Origin: Corinectria fuckeliana
Lineage: Eukaryota; Ascomycota; Sordariomycetes; Hypocreales; Nectriaceae
Direction of reading: 5' to 3'
NCBI GenBank assembly: GCA_019137255.1
Contig: WPDH01000066.1
Span: 248,001-312,000 of the forward strand
Length of the DNA stretch: 64,000 nt
The notes under the pieces are model-generated. The model ran no database searches. It was given only the letters and a program-made list of their open reading frames with translations, and was not told the origin of the DNA. This document shows positions 33,000 through 44,693 of this stretch, piece after piece. The stretch's first letter is position 1, and every line of letters begins with the position of its first letter. Made by a program: the position numbers and the translations under genes.

Positions 33000-33630
33000 T
33001 AGCGAGGCGAAATGCCGCCCTGAATGTGCTTCCTGGTGTACGAGAGAGTCTTGGCTTCGTTTGGGATGTCGTCTAGATGGGCTAAATTACCAGCGGGGCG
33101 ATACAGCTTGTCTTAGTCTGGGGTCAAGCGAGTAGCAGGGAAACAAGACCATGTCTTCCATTTCCCCGGAAAAAAGGGTCTCAATTTGGGGGGGAGAGGA
33201 AGGGCTTGGGGGGTGTGATGAAGAATTCCAGTTGAACGATGCGGTGAGGAGGGCGTCGCACCACGCTGGGTGAGGTGAGGTGAGTTGAGGTGAGGAAGGC
33301 AGCGCGTTTCGCGGACATGGATAATACTTAGCGTCTCTCCCAGAGTCACACTGCCGAGCCGTGGCCCATAAGTGCGTACATCATGGACATGCCGGATGGA
33401 CGCATGACATGACACTCTTTCAGACGGGGGCCGCGGACTGCACAGGGGTGGGCAACCGCATGCCAGCCTCGGGGAGCTCATTGGAGCGGCGGCGATGTAA
33501 GAGTGCGTACCGATGCACGACGATACGCGGACGATGCGCCAGGCCGGTGTTTGGCTGGGGCACGGGAGGTCACTGTGATTGGGGTTGATTGAGGTGGCTT
33601 CGTATGCGGCTGCTGCGAGACATAAGGCCA

Positions 33631-33667
33631 TGCTGCTGCTGCTGCTGCTGCGTGCGTGCGTGCGTGC
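33631..33667. repeat. compound (TGC)7(GTGC)4 microsatellite
   Basis: Seven TGC units pass directly into four GTGC units. No open frame with coding character crosses it. Confidence 0.9.
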
Positions 33668-35461
33668 GAGCTGCCTTGGAGGAAATATGCATCATGCACC
33701 TGGAGAGACAGACCTGGAGAGGCAGACCGCCGGTGTTTGTTATCGCGAGATGGCGGGGTGACTGCGATCTGGAGTCACCTTAAGCACACTAAGACGGTGG
33801 TGGTGTGGTGCGTGAGGTGCGTGTGCCCGCTGCATGCCATTGGTGGTGTTGTGATCCAAGCAAAGCAGACCCCATTTTCTAGGTAGATAGTAGTTATCTC
33901 TTCTGTCTGTGCTCTCTGATGGATCGGCAATTCGATCCCAGATCAAATGGCAGTGTTGATTGCCAAGATGACATTGCACGTCGATGCCGAATTGGCTCGT
34001 GCTGGCGCCTGGAGGCCCGTGAACATGGAACCGAATGACCGTACGAATATCGCACGGCGAACTTGCTTGAAGCATGCACGTACTACTAGTAGAGCAGAGG
34101 AGGAATGGAATGCCTCCATTGTCACACACGATGCATGCCTGGCCTTATCTTCTGGTCTTGTTGATCATGGGGTCGCTTAGTTTTCTAACCAAGACAAGCC
34201 CCCGGAGAGACAGACGGGCCAGGGTTTGGGTTGCATGCATTGGAGAGAGTGGTGGATGCGTGGGTGTCTACTATCCGCTCTGGAAACGACTCTAGGTACA
34301 TGATACTCTGCAGTAGTGTTTGCTCCTCGGGCACCACGAGCGCGGTTACAGAACCGGAAATCTGGCATCGTACGTAGACTAGATAGATAGCTGATGCTCG
34401 CCGATTCAGGCCGGTTCATGTCCGTCGTTGCAACGTCGTCCTGTCGATGATGCTTCCATTCTGACCGTCCTGCAGCCCATCTCAGCATGTTGGACTGATG
34501 TCACTCAACCCCTGTTCGGCAATATCAGCTACCGACCATTGAGTTGTGGTGTTGAGGTGGTCGGTCTCCAGAGTGGCTTACAAGGCAACCTCTCATACTT
34601 GGCACGTCGAGCACACCACCCGCCATCATCACCGCCATTGTGCTATTATGCGTCCATCACACCCCAACGAGATTCTCTACACCGAATGTTTACGTTCTTG
34701 ATTCTGGTTCTCGCAAACGACGTCCTGGGATGTCGCCTCATTTTCGCATCATGGAGCCTGGTAATTTGCCTGTTGCTCCACACCTCTCTGATCGTCTGCT
34801 AGGTCGCTTTCTCGAGGTGGGCCATGACACCAGACAAGCCCGTGCCCCTCCTGTAAGTGTTGCAGTGTTCATCACAGCGCTGGACAGACCGTTCAGACAG
34901 CTGGAGCCCTGGAGAACAATTGCTCTATGTAGCTGGAGATTTGACTAGTGGCGATGAATAAACAAGACACCCTGGTGCAACGGTGTTAGACGCGCCAACC
35001 CCCGTGACCATGCCCGCAGACCTGCTCTGTTAGTCCTTGAACTTGGCCGTAGAAGTGGAAGAGTTCGTGGGGTGGGGGAAGCCACTGAACCATCCCTGTC
35101 CACTGGCGTTACACCGTGTCGGCCACTAACGTCCCTAGCGCTATAGGCCCTCCGTCCGTCTTCCAGGGCCGCTGGGGCGCTGGCCTTAGCCTCTCACTTC
35201 CTTGGCTCGAGCCTCGAAGCCTCGACGCCCACGACGTTCCCTTGCCCTCCTCCCCCCCCTTCTTGTTGCTCCCTTTTCCTATTCTCCTCCTCCGCGAACC
35301 CTTTCTGTGTGTGTTCTTTCTCCGAGAGCATCTGCCTCTCGTTCGCTCCTTTTCTCCCCGCCCTCTCTCCTCCCCATGGCGTGTTGAGGACTGCACTGGC
35401 GAGGCGGCACGCTTGCTCTCACCCGACAGGAGAAGGAGACGACCTCCCCCCCCAGAACACC

Positions 35462-38400
35462 ATGTTCTCCTCGCTGCTCCGTCCCAGGGCTGGCTCCCGT
35501 CGCGTCAACCGCCGTCCCGACTCGACCGGCTCGCTGTCGCCGCACCCGACACGCCGCGAATACACCCTCCGGAGACATGCCACGGCCGATTTCACCGAAG
35601 CTGACGATGACGATGTTGACGATTCCCACGAGGAGGGCCCGGCCCCCAGGTTCCCCAACGACCGTGACGACGAAGACGACGACGATGGTGACGACCGGAA
35701 TGGGGTAGGCGACGAAGACGGCCGCCGTGCAGCTTTACCTGTTCTCCCTCTCTTTTCTGCCAGCCACTTGGGTTCGTTGCCCCTTTCGTTCCAACTTTGA
35801 AATACAAAAGTTCTAACCATCGTCCAACAGACTCTTTGCCCATATACAGCATCACTCATGCTATCCGAATAATCGTGTCCACTCGAACCGAGACGTCTCT
35901 GACCTGGGACCAGCTCCGATCCCCTCAGGTCTCCCAGTTCCTCGTCAAGCCCATGCAGCAGCAAATTCGCACCCAGCACTTCTCTCGTGCGACCCTGTAT
36001 GCCCTCATGGCCAACTGCCTCCAGTTCTGCAAGGAGGGCCAGCGATACCCCAGCAACGCGGGCATCAGCAGCACCAGGGCCAAGGTCTGCGAGCTGTTGG
36101 CCCTCAAGCTGCTCAAGGAGTACAGCACCCGTGAGCTCATCGATGCCCTCGCCTATGACTTCTACCCCTTGCAGGGGCTTCCTGGAGCGCAGCCGCCACC
36201 CACTGCCGCCCGCAGGATACCTCCCAACTCCAAGATGCCGTTGACTGCTTCCCGCACGTCCACGCTCGAGGTTGCAATCCGAGCCTCAGCCAAGCATTTC
36301 CTTGCCCACCCCGTCGTTGTGCAACAGCTGGACGCCATCTGGAGCGGTGCCATTACCTTTCACTCGTCTGCAGATAGCTTGCACCGTGAAGACCCTGACC
36401 GCAATGGCAGCAACCAGGGAAAGGTTAATGACAGAACTCCGTTGCTCGGCTCCCTGCCTCCCAAAGAAGCCGTCCCCCATCCTCCGTTTGGGAGACGGAG
36501 GGTGACGCTCTACGATCCTCGTCAGGCGTCTCTCCTTAAGCTTTCCCGCCTGCGAGTCCCTCGATATAGATCCTTCCTCTCCACGCTGTCCCTTGCTGTA
36601 TTGATTGGTCTCTTCCTCGCTGTTCTCGCTGAGCGCTCCGTTCAGATCACTGGTCTGGAATTGATCTTCTGGTTCTGGAGTGCTGGCTTCATGCTGGACG
36701 AGCTTGTTGGTTTCAACGAGCAGGGCTTTGCGCTTTACATCATGAGTTTCTGGAACATTTTTGATCTTGGCATCCTGATGCTCCTCATCGTCTACTACTG
36801 CATGCGTGCCTACGGCGTCTTCCTAGTCGACCCTCACCACTGGAACGACATGGCGTACGATGTGCTTGCGGCAAATGCTATCCTGCTCCTGCCACGCATT
36901 TTCAGTATCCTTGACCATTACCAGTACTTCTCTCAGCTCCTCATCGCTTTCCGGATGATGGCTGTCGATCTGGCTGCTGTGTTCATTCTCATTGGAATAC
37001 TCTGTAGTGGGTTTTTCGTCTTCTTCACTCTGTCCAAGAATTCGTTCGAGCCAAGTGAGGTTGCCTACAAGATTTTCCAGCTTCTCATGGGCTTCACGCC
37101 AGCTGCTTGGGATGTGTAAGTTGACCCGAAGTACAAGATTCCCGGAAAGTTCGGTTGGAGGCTAACAATAAGTAGGTGGCCAGCTTACAATTGGCTGGGG
37201 AGGGCCTTGCTCGCCCTATTCCTCATCATTTGTCATTTCTTGGTCGTGTAAGTATATCTTTGGGCTGCCCAACTCACTTGCTAATTGGGTTGTCAAAGTA
37301 CAATGCTCATCACTGTCCTGACCAACTCATTCATGACGATTGCATCCAACGCCAATGAGGAGCACCAGTAAGTCTCAGTGTATCACGAAGTTGAGCGTCA
37401 TTCTGACTGTACTCTAGGTTTCTGTTCGCCATCAACACCATTTCCATGGTGAAGAACGATGCCCTGTTCTCTTACGTTGCGCCTAGCAACATCTTTGCGT
37501 GGTTGCTCATGCCACTGCGATACGTCATGCCTTTGAAGCAATTTGTGTGGCTGAACCGGACTATAATCAAGTTCACCCACTTCCCCGTGCTGTTTTGCAT
37601 ATATCTGTACGAAAGGCTTTGGCTGGCTCCGTCTATGTACGAGCCAACAGACCTGGTAGAGCACCTAGGTCGTGACCGCACGATCTCATTTGCAGACCCT
37701 ACATCCAGAGCAGCTCTCTTCAGCCCTAGTATCCGACTGCGTGAGGAGTCCGTTGCTGGGTTTCAGAAGGACCGGGCGTTAGAAGAGGTGTTTAGACGCG
37801 TGCCAGACCCTCTCACCCTGAGGACCCAAAGGCGCCATGAGAGGAGGAAAACCCAAACAGCTATCCGTAACTGGATGGACCAGCATGATGAGGACGGCGC
37901 ATCACCAGCAAACTGGCCTACGCCAGAAAGCGGCGCCGTTCCTAGCTGGCAGAGGAGGATGAGTGTGGGATGGGAACGAACATCCAACCTCAGACATGTT
38001 TCAGATATCAGATCTGCGGCGAGTGATCCTGCTGATCTAGCATCAAACAACGGCAACCCGCTGCGACCGTCGCATTGGCTAAGACCTCGGGTGACTCCCG
38101 ATATGCCCGAGTACAAGGACCAAACCGACGCGGATGGCGATGACGAGCTGGTGACCAACGACGAGGACGAGGAAGATAACGGCACGAACGCAGGACGAAG
38201 TCGAGCTGGCAACGACCACATTCCCGAGGAACCGGAGGACGGTTACTTTGCTAAGAGGCGGATAGCCACTGGCTTCGGAAAATTGGCGTCTTCGGTGAGC
38301 TCATCGGGCCAAGACGTGCCTCCAACCCCGCGACCCAGACGGGCTGGGCATACACGTACATTATCGACCAACACGATTCTGTTTAACCCCCAGGAAATGA

Positions 38401-39185
38401 AGCAAGCCCAGGGCGCTTCACCAGTGTCGCCACCTCACGCGGGACAACCACGACCGCGAACTAGTGGACGGGCAACCGGTGGAGAGAAGACGCCAACCCA
38501 CGGCGGACGTCGTAGCTCACCGCGACGTTCCCTGTACGTGGCCGGGTCCAAGCCCCGACCCGTTTTGCCTCCTCGAGGGATGACAGAGACAGGTGGCGTT
38601 AGCCGCTCGGCTCTTCTCAGCATCGAACCTCGAAACCGACCACGAGAAGTTAGGAGGTTATCATCGTTGGACCTCAGCGCCATGTCGGACCATATACCAT
38701 TCGGCCCTGACGATCCCAACGCAGTCATGCCTGGAAGCTTCCAGACGCAGATGGCCATGGCGATGATGAAGGACAACCGGCTGCGGGCAGCTGGTGGCGT
38801 CGACTCTGGGGACCGGGACAGGATGGGGCGATTGGTGCTAGCCCGGATGAGGACGTTGGAGGAGAGCTTCGCCGACGTGATCCAGGAGATGCGGGATCTG
38901 AAGAACTCGTCGACGGCCTCTACGACCCGACGTAACTCGTCGGGTGACGATACTAGAGGCTCGCCTATGATCGAAGTCGCAGGACGAGACCGGCTGCGCA
39001 AGAACAAGACGGATGGCGGGTTGAAGAAGACGCAACCTTCCAAGAGACCTGTTAGCCGCAGGAGCCTCAAGGAACCAAAGGCGGCGTGGGAGATGAAGGG
39101 CAAGGGCAAGGAGGTGGCGTTCTCCACGGACGATGAGGCGGAAACAGACGACGACCACCTGCTCCACAAGGGTGGCTCATTGTAA
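35462..39185 (+). CDS. YVC1: TRP-type vacuolar cation channel, Yvc1-like
   Basis: Calcium-release channel of the vacuole membrane. Five exons: 35462-35771, 35831-37115, 37176-37247, 37299-37367, 37418-39185; four introns of 50-60 nt, three with GTAAGT donors and one with GTTCGT plus a CTAAC branch site. Spliced length is 1167 aa. The N-terminus is basic then strongly acidic. A soluble domain covers about 105-345. The membrane part, about 350-570, has six hydrophobic helices, the fifth ending CSGFFVFFTL, then the pore loop LLMGFTPAAWDVWPAYNW and the last helix VVTMLITVLTNSFMTIA, split by the small exons. The cytoplasmic tail of about 580 residues is Ser/Pro/Arg-rich and far longer than in yeast Yvc1 (675 aa in all), as in other moulds. 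TAA stop. Confidence 0.92.
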
Positions 39186-39609
39186 AAAGGCACTTGGTGG
39201 GGGAGTTGACGGTCTTGGGTATTAGCCCAGTGTGCGTTTAATGGGTGCATAGCCCGGGCGTTGGCGGAATCTTTCCTGGATTGAGGTCGAGGAGGTCGGG
39301 ATCGAGACATGCTCTAACATGTACGGAATGGCTGGAGTAATTGTGGCTGTAATTTTGTGAATAGAACCGAACCTGGCCTGACCGCAGCCTGTAATGATAG
39401 TATATGCCTGTTTATATACATGCCTTTGGTCTGAAAACGTCCGCCATTGGAAGACTTGTTGTATTCCTGCCAGTCTAGAATCGTGATTCCTGGTATCATT
39501 CGTCCGGTATGCCGCCAACGGTTGTCCTGCCGATGAACACAACACCGCTATCCTCATTCTCAATCTTGTTTACTTCGTCCTCCGCCTCTGAAAACAAGCG
39601 AGGAGTCGA
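39186..39609. other. convergent 3' flanks
   Basis: 424 bp between the YVC1 stop and the stop of the 71-aa minus-strand gene. No gene is seen. Confidence 0.6.
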
Positions 39610-39893
39610 TTAGATGCCGCCCCCGCTGCGGTCGACAGAGACGTATCCGTGGGGCGCCTTGCGGGTGCGTTGCTCGACGTCGTTGTGGTTGAAGGCGGCG
39701 GCTCGGTACTTGAAGGCAACGGTGGCCACGGTTGCGGCGGCGGCGAAGACGACGACGACACCGGCTCTGCGGCGACTTGAGAAAGAAACATTGAGGATTG
39801 GGCTTGGTAAGAGGGAGGTGATGGTCTGGGAAGGTGGACTTACAGGAAGGGACGAGCAGCGATCGATGAGACGGTGGTTTTGGTTGCTTCCAT
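39610..39893 (-). CDS. small single-span membrane protein (71 aa), unknown function
   Basis: ATG at 39893. Exon 1 is 39893-39844; a 67-nt intron (39843-39777/39776, GTAAGT...TCAAG) is followed by exon 2, 39775-39610, ending TAA. The spliced product starts MEATKTTVSSIAARPFLRRR, a basic amphipathic lead, followed by one hydrophobic helix of Val/Ala/Phe (about residues 21-37), and ends YVSVDRSGGGI. Basic lead plus one helix suggests a mitochondrial inner-membrane or ER protein. I have the impression that this C-terminal motif recurs in mould proteins of this size, but no function is known to me. The consensus donor and the in-frame join support it. Confidence 0.7.
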
Positions 39894-41595
39894 TGTGGGG
39901 TGAGATGTGTGTGATGTGGGAACGAGAGAATGGATCCACGAGTAGTCACTGCGTGAGTTTGTGTTGAGAGGAGAATATAGATAGACGAATGGTATAGCTT
40001 TGGGAGATGGAGGAGGAAAAGGAGAGGGATTCTTTGTAATGGACGGATTGGGGAAAATAAGGGGGAGGAGGAAAGCCTAATAAAGTCGAGAAGTAAGTAG
40101 CTGGGTTGGGGTTTCTGGAACATACTACTACTACTACTACCTCGTAGTCTACCTGCCTATCAAAACATTAGTTGGCATGATATTACGTAGGTAGCAAGCA
40201 ACCTAGTAGATCTATCCTACCTTTCGTCCGAGGGTGACAGCTCGGGAAGCTCCCTTGCTCCCGCGAGCCCAGGCCTAGCGAAACACGGAGTTCGGCCTAG
40301 GTAAGTAGCTTGGGTTGGGTGGCAACTTTGGAACGTTAGTGTTTCTTTTTTGTTGGGGACGCACGGTAAAGTCACCTGAGAAGGATCTCGGTGAGAGGCG
40401 GTTCCTAGCTTTGTCTTTTAATTGCCGAATGTGTAAGTAGTTACTTTTTGCAAGCACAGTAGTAGCAATGCAATGCAACTAACTATGTAACTGAGGGTGG
40501 CTTTGGATGAGGTCAAGTGGGCACGCGACACCTCGTTAGGGCGCCAGTGCGGGGAGAGTGCGGGGGAGGAGTCGGGCAGTTACAGTAGTCTAGCCTCTAA
40601 GGCTGGCTTTGGTTGGGCATTTATTTAGGTAGTAGTGAGGGCGATTGGATTAGATGCTAATAACCCGAGGTAAGTTCTGGTGATACTTTTGAGGTACTTA
40701 TATTTAGACCACCTGAATACTTGGGTGGTCTTCAAGTATCGAATGGTGAAAGATTCAGTGTCCCTGATGGTGGCTTTTATTGTTCAAACTTACCTACATA
40801 GGTACCTAAGGGCCTTGCTCTCTGTGATGCACACGGATAACGAGATGACGAAATTGAGCATGGCAAGATTCCAGTGCGTATTAGATCTTGCATGTCTCAG
40901 AACCCCCCAAACGAATTGTTATGCTTGTGTTGGACCAGCCCAAGACGTCCGACTTTCCCATCAATCAATCAGACAAATACACATCAAATATCAAAGGCCT
41001 TCCGACCTCATGGAGACGGCAGCATACGGCAAGGCAGAATGCAAGGTACCTAAATGGCGGCTGACTTGACCTTATTTAAACTGCAGGCTGACCAGAACAG
41101 CCTCAAGGCAACCACCACCGTTCAGGCATCAACTTCGGAATGACACCTCTGACCACCTTCGTCTTCGTTCCTGATTTCGGTCCCCCTCCAAAGAATTTCC
41201 TCGTGCCTGTGCTACACATTTCGTTTCCCGGGCTCTTGACTGCGCCCGCTTGCTCCGCCTCAGCCCAATCTTGTCATCTGTTTGGCTGTTTTCTGCTCGG
41301 CTGCCTGGCATCCATCCGCCTTTGATCGCTGTGGCTTTGTCGTGGTACTGTTGGCTGCCCATCAGACTGCGCTGTCCTGCAAGCTACCTGCTCCGAACAT
41401 CTGCTTCCCATCTTCGTCAAATCTTTTTCTCGATGCCATCTTTCCCGCTGGAGCACCATTGAATTGAATCAACCGTCGCCAGATCCAGCCCGCCCCAAGA
41501 CCTCGACCGACTCTCAAGGCTTCCGGTCCGCACTCGTCGTCCACCGTGGCTGTACGTTTCTGCCATCAGCCGCCATCCATAGCCCGCGCCCCCGT
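39894..41595. other. divergent intergenic with TAC/TACCTA-rich stretch
   Basis: 1.7 kb without a supported gene. (TAC)-type repeats at 40124-40141 are followed by a dense set of TACCTA/TAGGTA motifs up to about 40325 and again at 40625 and 40795-40808. The last 400 bp are CT-rich, a typical leader for the plus-strand gene at 41596. Confidence 0.55.
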
Positions 41596-44277
41596 ATGGA
41601 CTTGGGCGATACCTGGAACAGTCTCGATCGCTGGACCGACTCGATGGAGAATGAACCCTTCAAGGATGTGACCTTGGTGGATGAGATCTTTGATATGGAC
41701 TCTACCGGCACCTCTGCCTTTGCCTCTGCCTCGGCTGCTGAGACGACGAGAACGACGAGAGCTACGGAAAAGCCTGCACATTCACGGGCTGCGAACGCTG
41801 TGGCCACTAAAGCTGGGGCTGCCTCTACAGCTCGTCATGAAGCAGACGAGCCATGGGAAAGTATCAATTTCAACAAACCCGCCGGCCTGCAGGACAAGAT
41901 TCCTCCTAGACTCATGAGCAAATCTGCCCTCGAAGCAAAGCGGATGTTCGAGCTCTACCGCCTCCACTCCTTGGGGTTCGAGATGAACGAAGGCGATACT
42001 CTTGTCTTCATCGACTTTCCCAGCCCATCGAAAGCCTCTAAGAACAAGGCTGACTGCAACGGCATCGCCTACAATTCTCAGCAATTCCGCGTTCATTCTG
42101 AAAATCTACTCGAAACGGAGTCCTCCAAGTTCGCCGAGATGCTCGGTCCTACGTATCAGTTCAGGGTCCTGAGACGTCGTAAGCTGGTGAACAAACTCCC
42201 GGCCGATGTCAAGTACGTGCTGGACCTGACTCCGCCGTCCGAAGGCGACGAACTCGTCTTCCAGATGACCGAACTGTCTCTTACGCCGGGCATCATCAAG
42301 TGGTGGAGCTCCTCGATGCTTCATGGCGTTGATTCTTGCCTCGTGACTGGCCACGACGACGTTTGCATTTGCGATCGGCTAGGACTGCCCCTGTCTTCCA
42401 AGGACAAAGGCAAAGTAAGAGACGCGGACGAGAACCCCGACGAGCAGGGCTCCCCGGCCCCAGAATATCCAGACAGCGAGACTGCCACCATGGATCCTTT
42501 CTGGAAAAGTGGCTTAGTGGCTGAGCTTCCCTTCAACCCGGAACTGATCCTTCGGATGAAGGCAAGGCAAGAAAATGAAACCTACGAAACGCCGGACTAC
42601 CGACGCATTCCAGAGTACTGCCCATACCGCCATCGCAACGGCATACTCCGACTGCTCATGTTAATTGAGGGAAAGGGCATCACACTCGACTCAGCTTGCC
42701 GGGTCTGGACTATGGTCAAACTCAGCCGGATGTTTGATTGCTCCTCTGCCGTGCGAGACCTCATCGCGCAATGGATCATGCATGGTCCCAACTCCCGCTT
42801 CATCGAGGTGCTGCCTGAAGAGGCTCTGCAGATTGCCTTTGCCCTGGAGCTTCCAGCCGTGGCTCAGTGCGCTTTTCGAATCCTCGTCAACGAATTCGCC
42901 CTCATGGAGGCTGACTCCCAGGTTGATAGGAAGTCGGCACAGGTTACCACCTTTGGAAGAAAGCTGGGCGACTTGCCAGACGAGCTTAGTAACCTTGTTC
43001 AACACGCTGCGCGAGCACTCATCGAGCGTGTTTCCGACTTGGAAGCCAACCTCCGAAATCAAGACATGTTTGATTTCTGGAACATTTCCGAATGGAATCG
43101 ACTGAGAGCAATCGAGCAGCTCCTCACTGAGCAGGGAGGTGAAGCGTCGACCAAGGCGCTGGGCAAACTTCAACAGCTCATGGAGGCTCTCGTATACAAG
43201 ATCACGTACACGTTTGACCAGACGACCTCGATGGTGCTGTCTGTCAACTCTCCCGCGTGCATCAGCATCGACCAGGATCGAGCTACATACGTGGAACCAA
43301 AAGACTTTGACAAACTCACCTTCATCATGAAGAAGATGAATCCCATCCAGATGCTCCTCTGCTCTCTGACATACAGGGAGCTCGGATCAAGCCTTGAGGG
43401 GAAACTATACTGGCTAAATAGCTGCCAATTTCCTGGCCGAAAGGCAATAACTTATTCTTACATGGTTGCGAAGACGGCGGAGGCTCTTCAGGAAGTTTTC
43501 AACGAGAGTCCAACGTTGGCGCTCGCCGAGGCATGGAAGCCGTGCTTTGACATAGACGTCCCAGCCCAGTTCAACAAGCACAATGCCCGCAAAGTTCGGA
43601 CGCCCCTTGTGAGGTTGGTCGACATCGAGTCCGACGTCAAGAACAGGCTCCAACCCATCGCCCTGTCCTGGATCCGCCACGACATCGAGCCGCCGCTCAA
43701 CATCACGCGCCACCTGCTCCTCACGCTCACTAGCAACGAGATGAAGTTCATGCCCCTCTGGGCCGGCGGTTGTGACGACGGAACGGGCGGCGTCTTCGAG
43801 ACCCGGATCCCCCCAGCTGTAATGGGCCCCAGCGGCCCAGGACCCTCGTACCACACCGGCATGACGATCCCATCGCTGCCATCCAGCGGTGCCGGGTCGA
43901 TGATGGAAGACTTGGCCGACCTGCGACTGATGGGCAGCACCACGGCCGCATCCGTCGACGTCCACGACAGCATCTCAACCGTCTACCGAGACGACAGGGT
44001 CATCGTGGACGACGAGTCCATGGCGTCGGAGGCGTTTACGTCGGAAGGAACCGAGTACCGAGCTGCCAGGTACGAGGTCCTGGCAGACCACCAGAGCATC
44101 AGCTTGGCAGTGGACATGGTCGTCGGTGATGACGACGAGTCGAGGCTCCAGGCCATGGTTGCCGACCGAGAAGAGACGCCCGGCGCCGCCGACGAGGACA
44201 TGGACTTTTGGAACGAAGAGAGCGACAGCGACGACGACAGCGTTATATTGATTGAAAGGGAACACGCCCAGACTTGA
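41596..44277 (+). CDS. large unknown fungal protein with BTB-like segment
   Basis: Single exon, 893 aa from the ATG at 41596; the open frame continues 44 codons upstream but has no ATG. After a Ser/Thr/Ala-rich N-terminus there is a conserved-looking block (PRLMSKSALEAKRMFELYRL). A segment around residues 140-230 resembles a BTB/POZ half (FRVHSENLLETESSKFAEML, then DVKYVLDLTPP). A helical domain (YCPYRHRNGILRLLMLIEGK to ALELPAVAQCAFRIL, about 335-440) follows. The last 150 residues are acidic. Such two-part proteins are common in moulds and uncharacterised, and the BTB idea is only inference. It converges on TAP42. A 13-base C run (44330-44342) lies 53 bp after the stop. Confidence 0.75.
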   Translation: MDLGDTWNSLDRWTDSMENEPFKDVTLVDEIFDMDSTGTSAFASASAAETTRTTRATEKPAHSRAANAVATKAGAASTARHEADEPWESINFNKPAGLQDKIPPRLMSKSALEAKRMFELYRLHSLGFEMNEGDTLVFIDFPSPSKASKNKADCNGIAYNSQQFRVHSENLLETESSKFAEMLGPTYQFRVLRRRKLVNKLPADVKYVLDLTPPSEGDELVFQMTELSLTPGIIKWWSSSMLHGVDSCLVTGHDDVCICDRLGLPLSSKDKGKVRDADENPDEQGSPAPEYPDSETATMDPFWKSGLVAELPFNPELILRMKARQENETYETPDYRRIPEYCPYRHRNGILRLLMLIEGKGITLDSACRVWTMVKLSRMFDCSSAVRDLIAQWIMHGPNSRFIEVLPEEALQIAFALELPAVAQCAFRILVNEFALMEADSQVDRKSAQVTTFGRKLGDLPDELSNLVQHAARALIERVSDLEANLRNQDMFDFWNISEWNRLRAIEQLLTEQGGEASTKALGKLQQLMEALVYKITYTFDQTTSMVLSVNSPACISIDQDRATYVEPKDFDKLTFIMKKMNPIQMLLCSLTYRELGSSLEGKLYWLNSCQFPGRKAITYSYMVAKTAEALQEVFNESPTLALAEAWKPCFDIDVPAQFNKHNARKVRTPLVRLVDIESDVKNRLQPIALSWIRHDIEPPLNITRHLLLTLTSNEMKFMPLWAGGCDDGTGGVFETRIPPAVMGPSGPGPSYHTGMTIPSLPSSGAGSMMEDLADLRLMGSTTAASVDVHDSISTVYRDDRVIVDDESMASEAFTSEGTEYRAARYEVLADHQSISLAVDMVVGDDDESRLQAMVADREETPGAADEDMDFWNEESDSDDDSVILIEREHAQT

Positions 44278-44693
44278 TCTGGCTGGCTAATTCAGGGACC
44301 ACGTATAGGCGAACACGATGAGAACATCACCCCCCCCCCCCCGTGTAATGAGGGATAGGGGTCTTGGATATGAAGATTGGATCCAAGTAGCTAGCTACCT
44401 ACTTAGGACACAGATGAAAGGGCACAATTAATGCTTATGACCGTGACGACAAGCAAATAGTTTAGGGTATCAAATGCAATTTTTCCGTTTCCATTTCCAG
44501 CTCCACGAGCTGATTTGGTTTGGTTTCCTCATGCCATCGTTCTCTGGGACCCGTTAAACGCCAGTGCAGTCTCGACCGATGCACGCCATACCTGACAAGC
44601 TCTATATATATATCCATTCCTTGGTGTCACATCCCCCCGAATATAAAAGTCAAAAAGTTCCAGCGCAACATACAATCGTGAAGCAACCGGCCC
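44278..44693. other. convergent 3' flanks with poly-C run
   Basis: 416 bp of 3' sequence between the unknown gene and TAP42. Contains 13 consecutive C at 44330-44342, a place where assembly length may be unreliable. Confidence 0.7.

Larger units (their letters stand above)
32711..35461. other. intergenic between F-box gene and YVC1
   Basis: 2.75 kb with no supported gene. Holds a CAACGT hexamer repeat (32972-32999), a TGC/GTGC repeat (33631-33667), and, from about 35215 to 35400, a pyrimidine-rich plus strand typical of fungal promoters and leaders just before YVC1. Confidence 0.55.
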
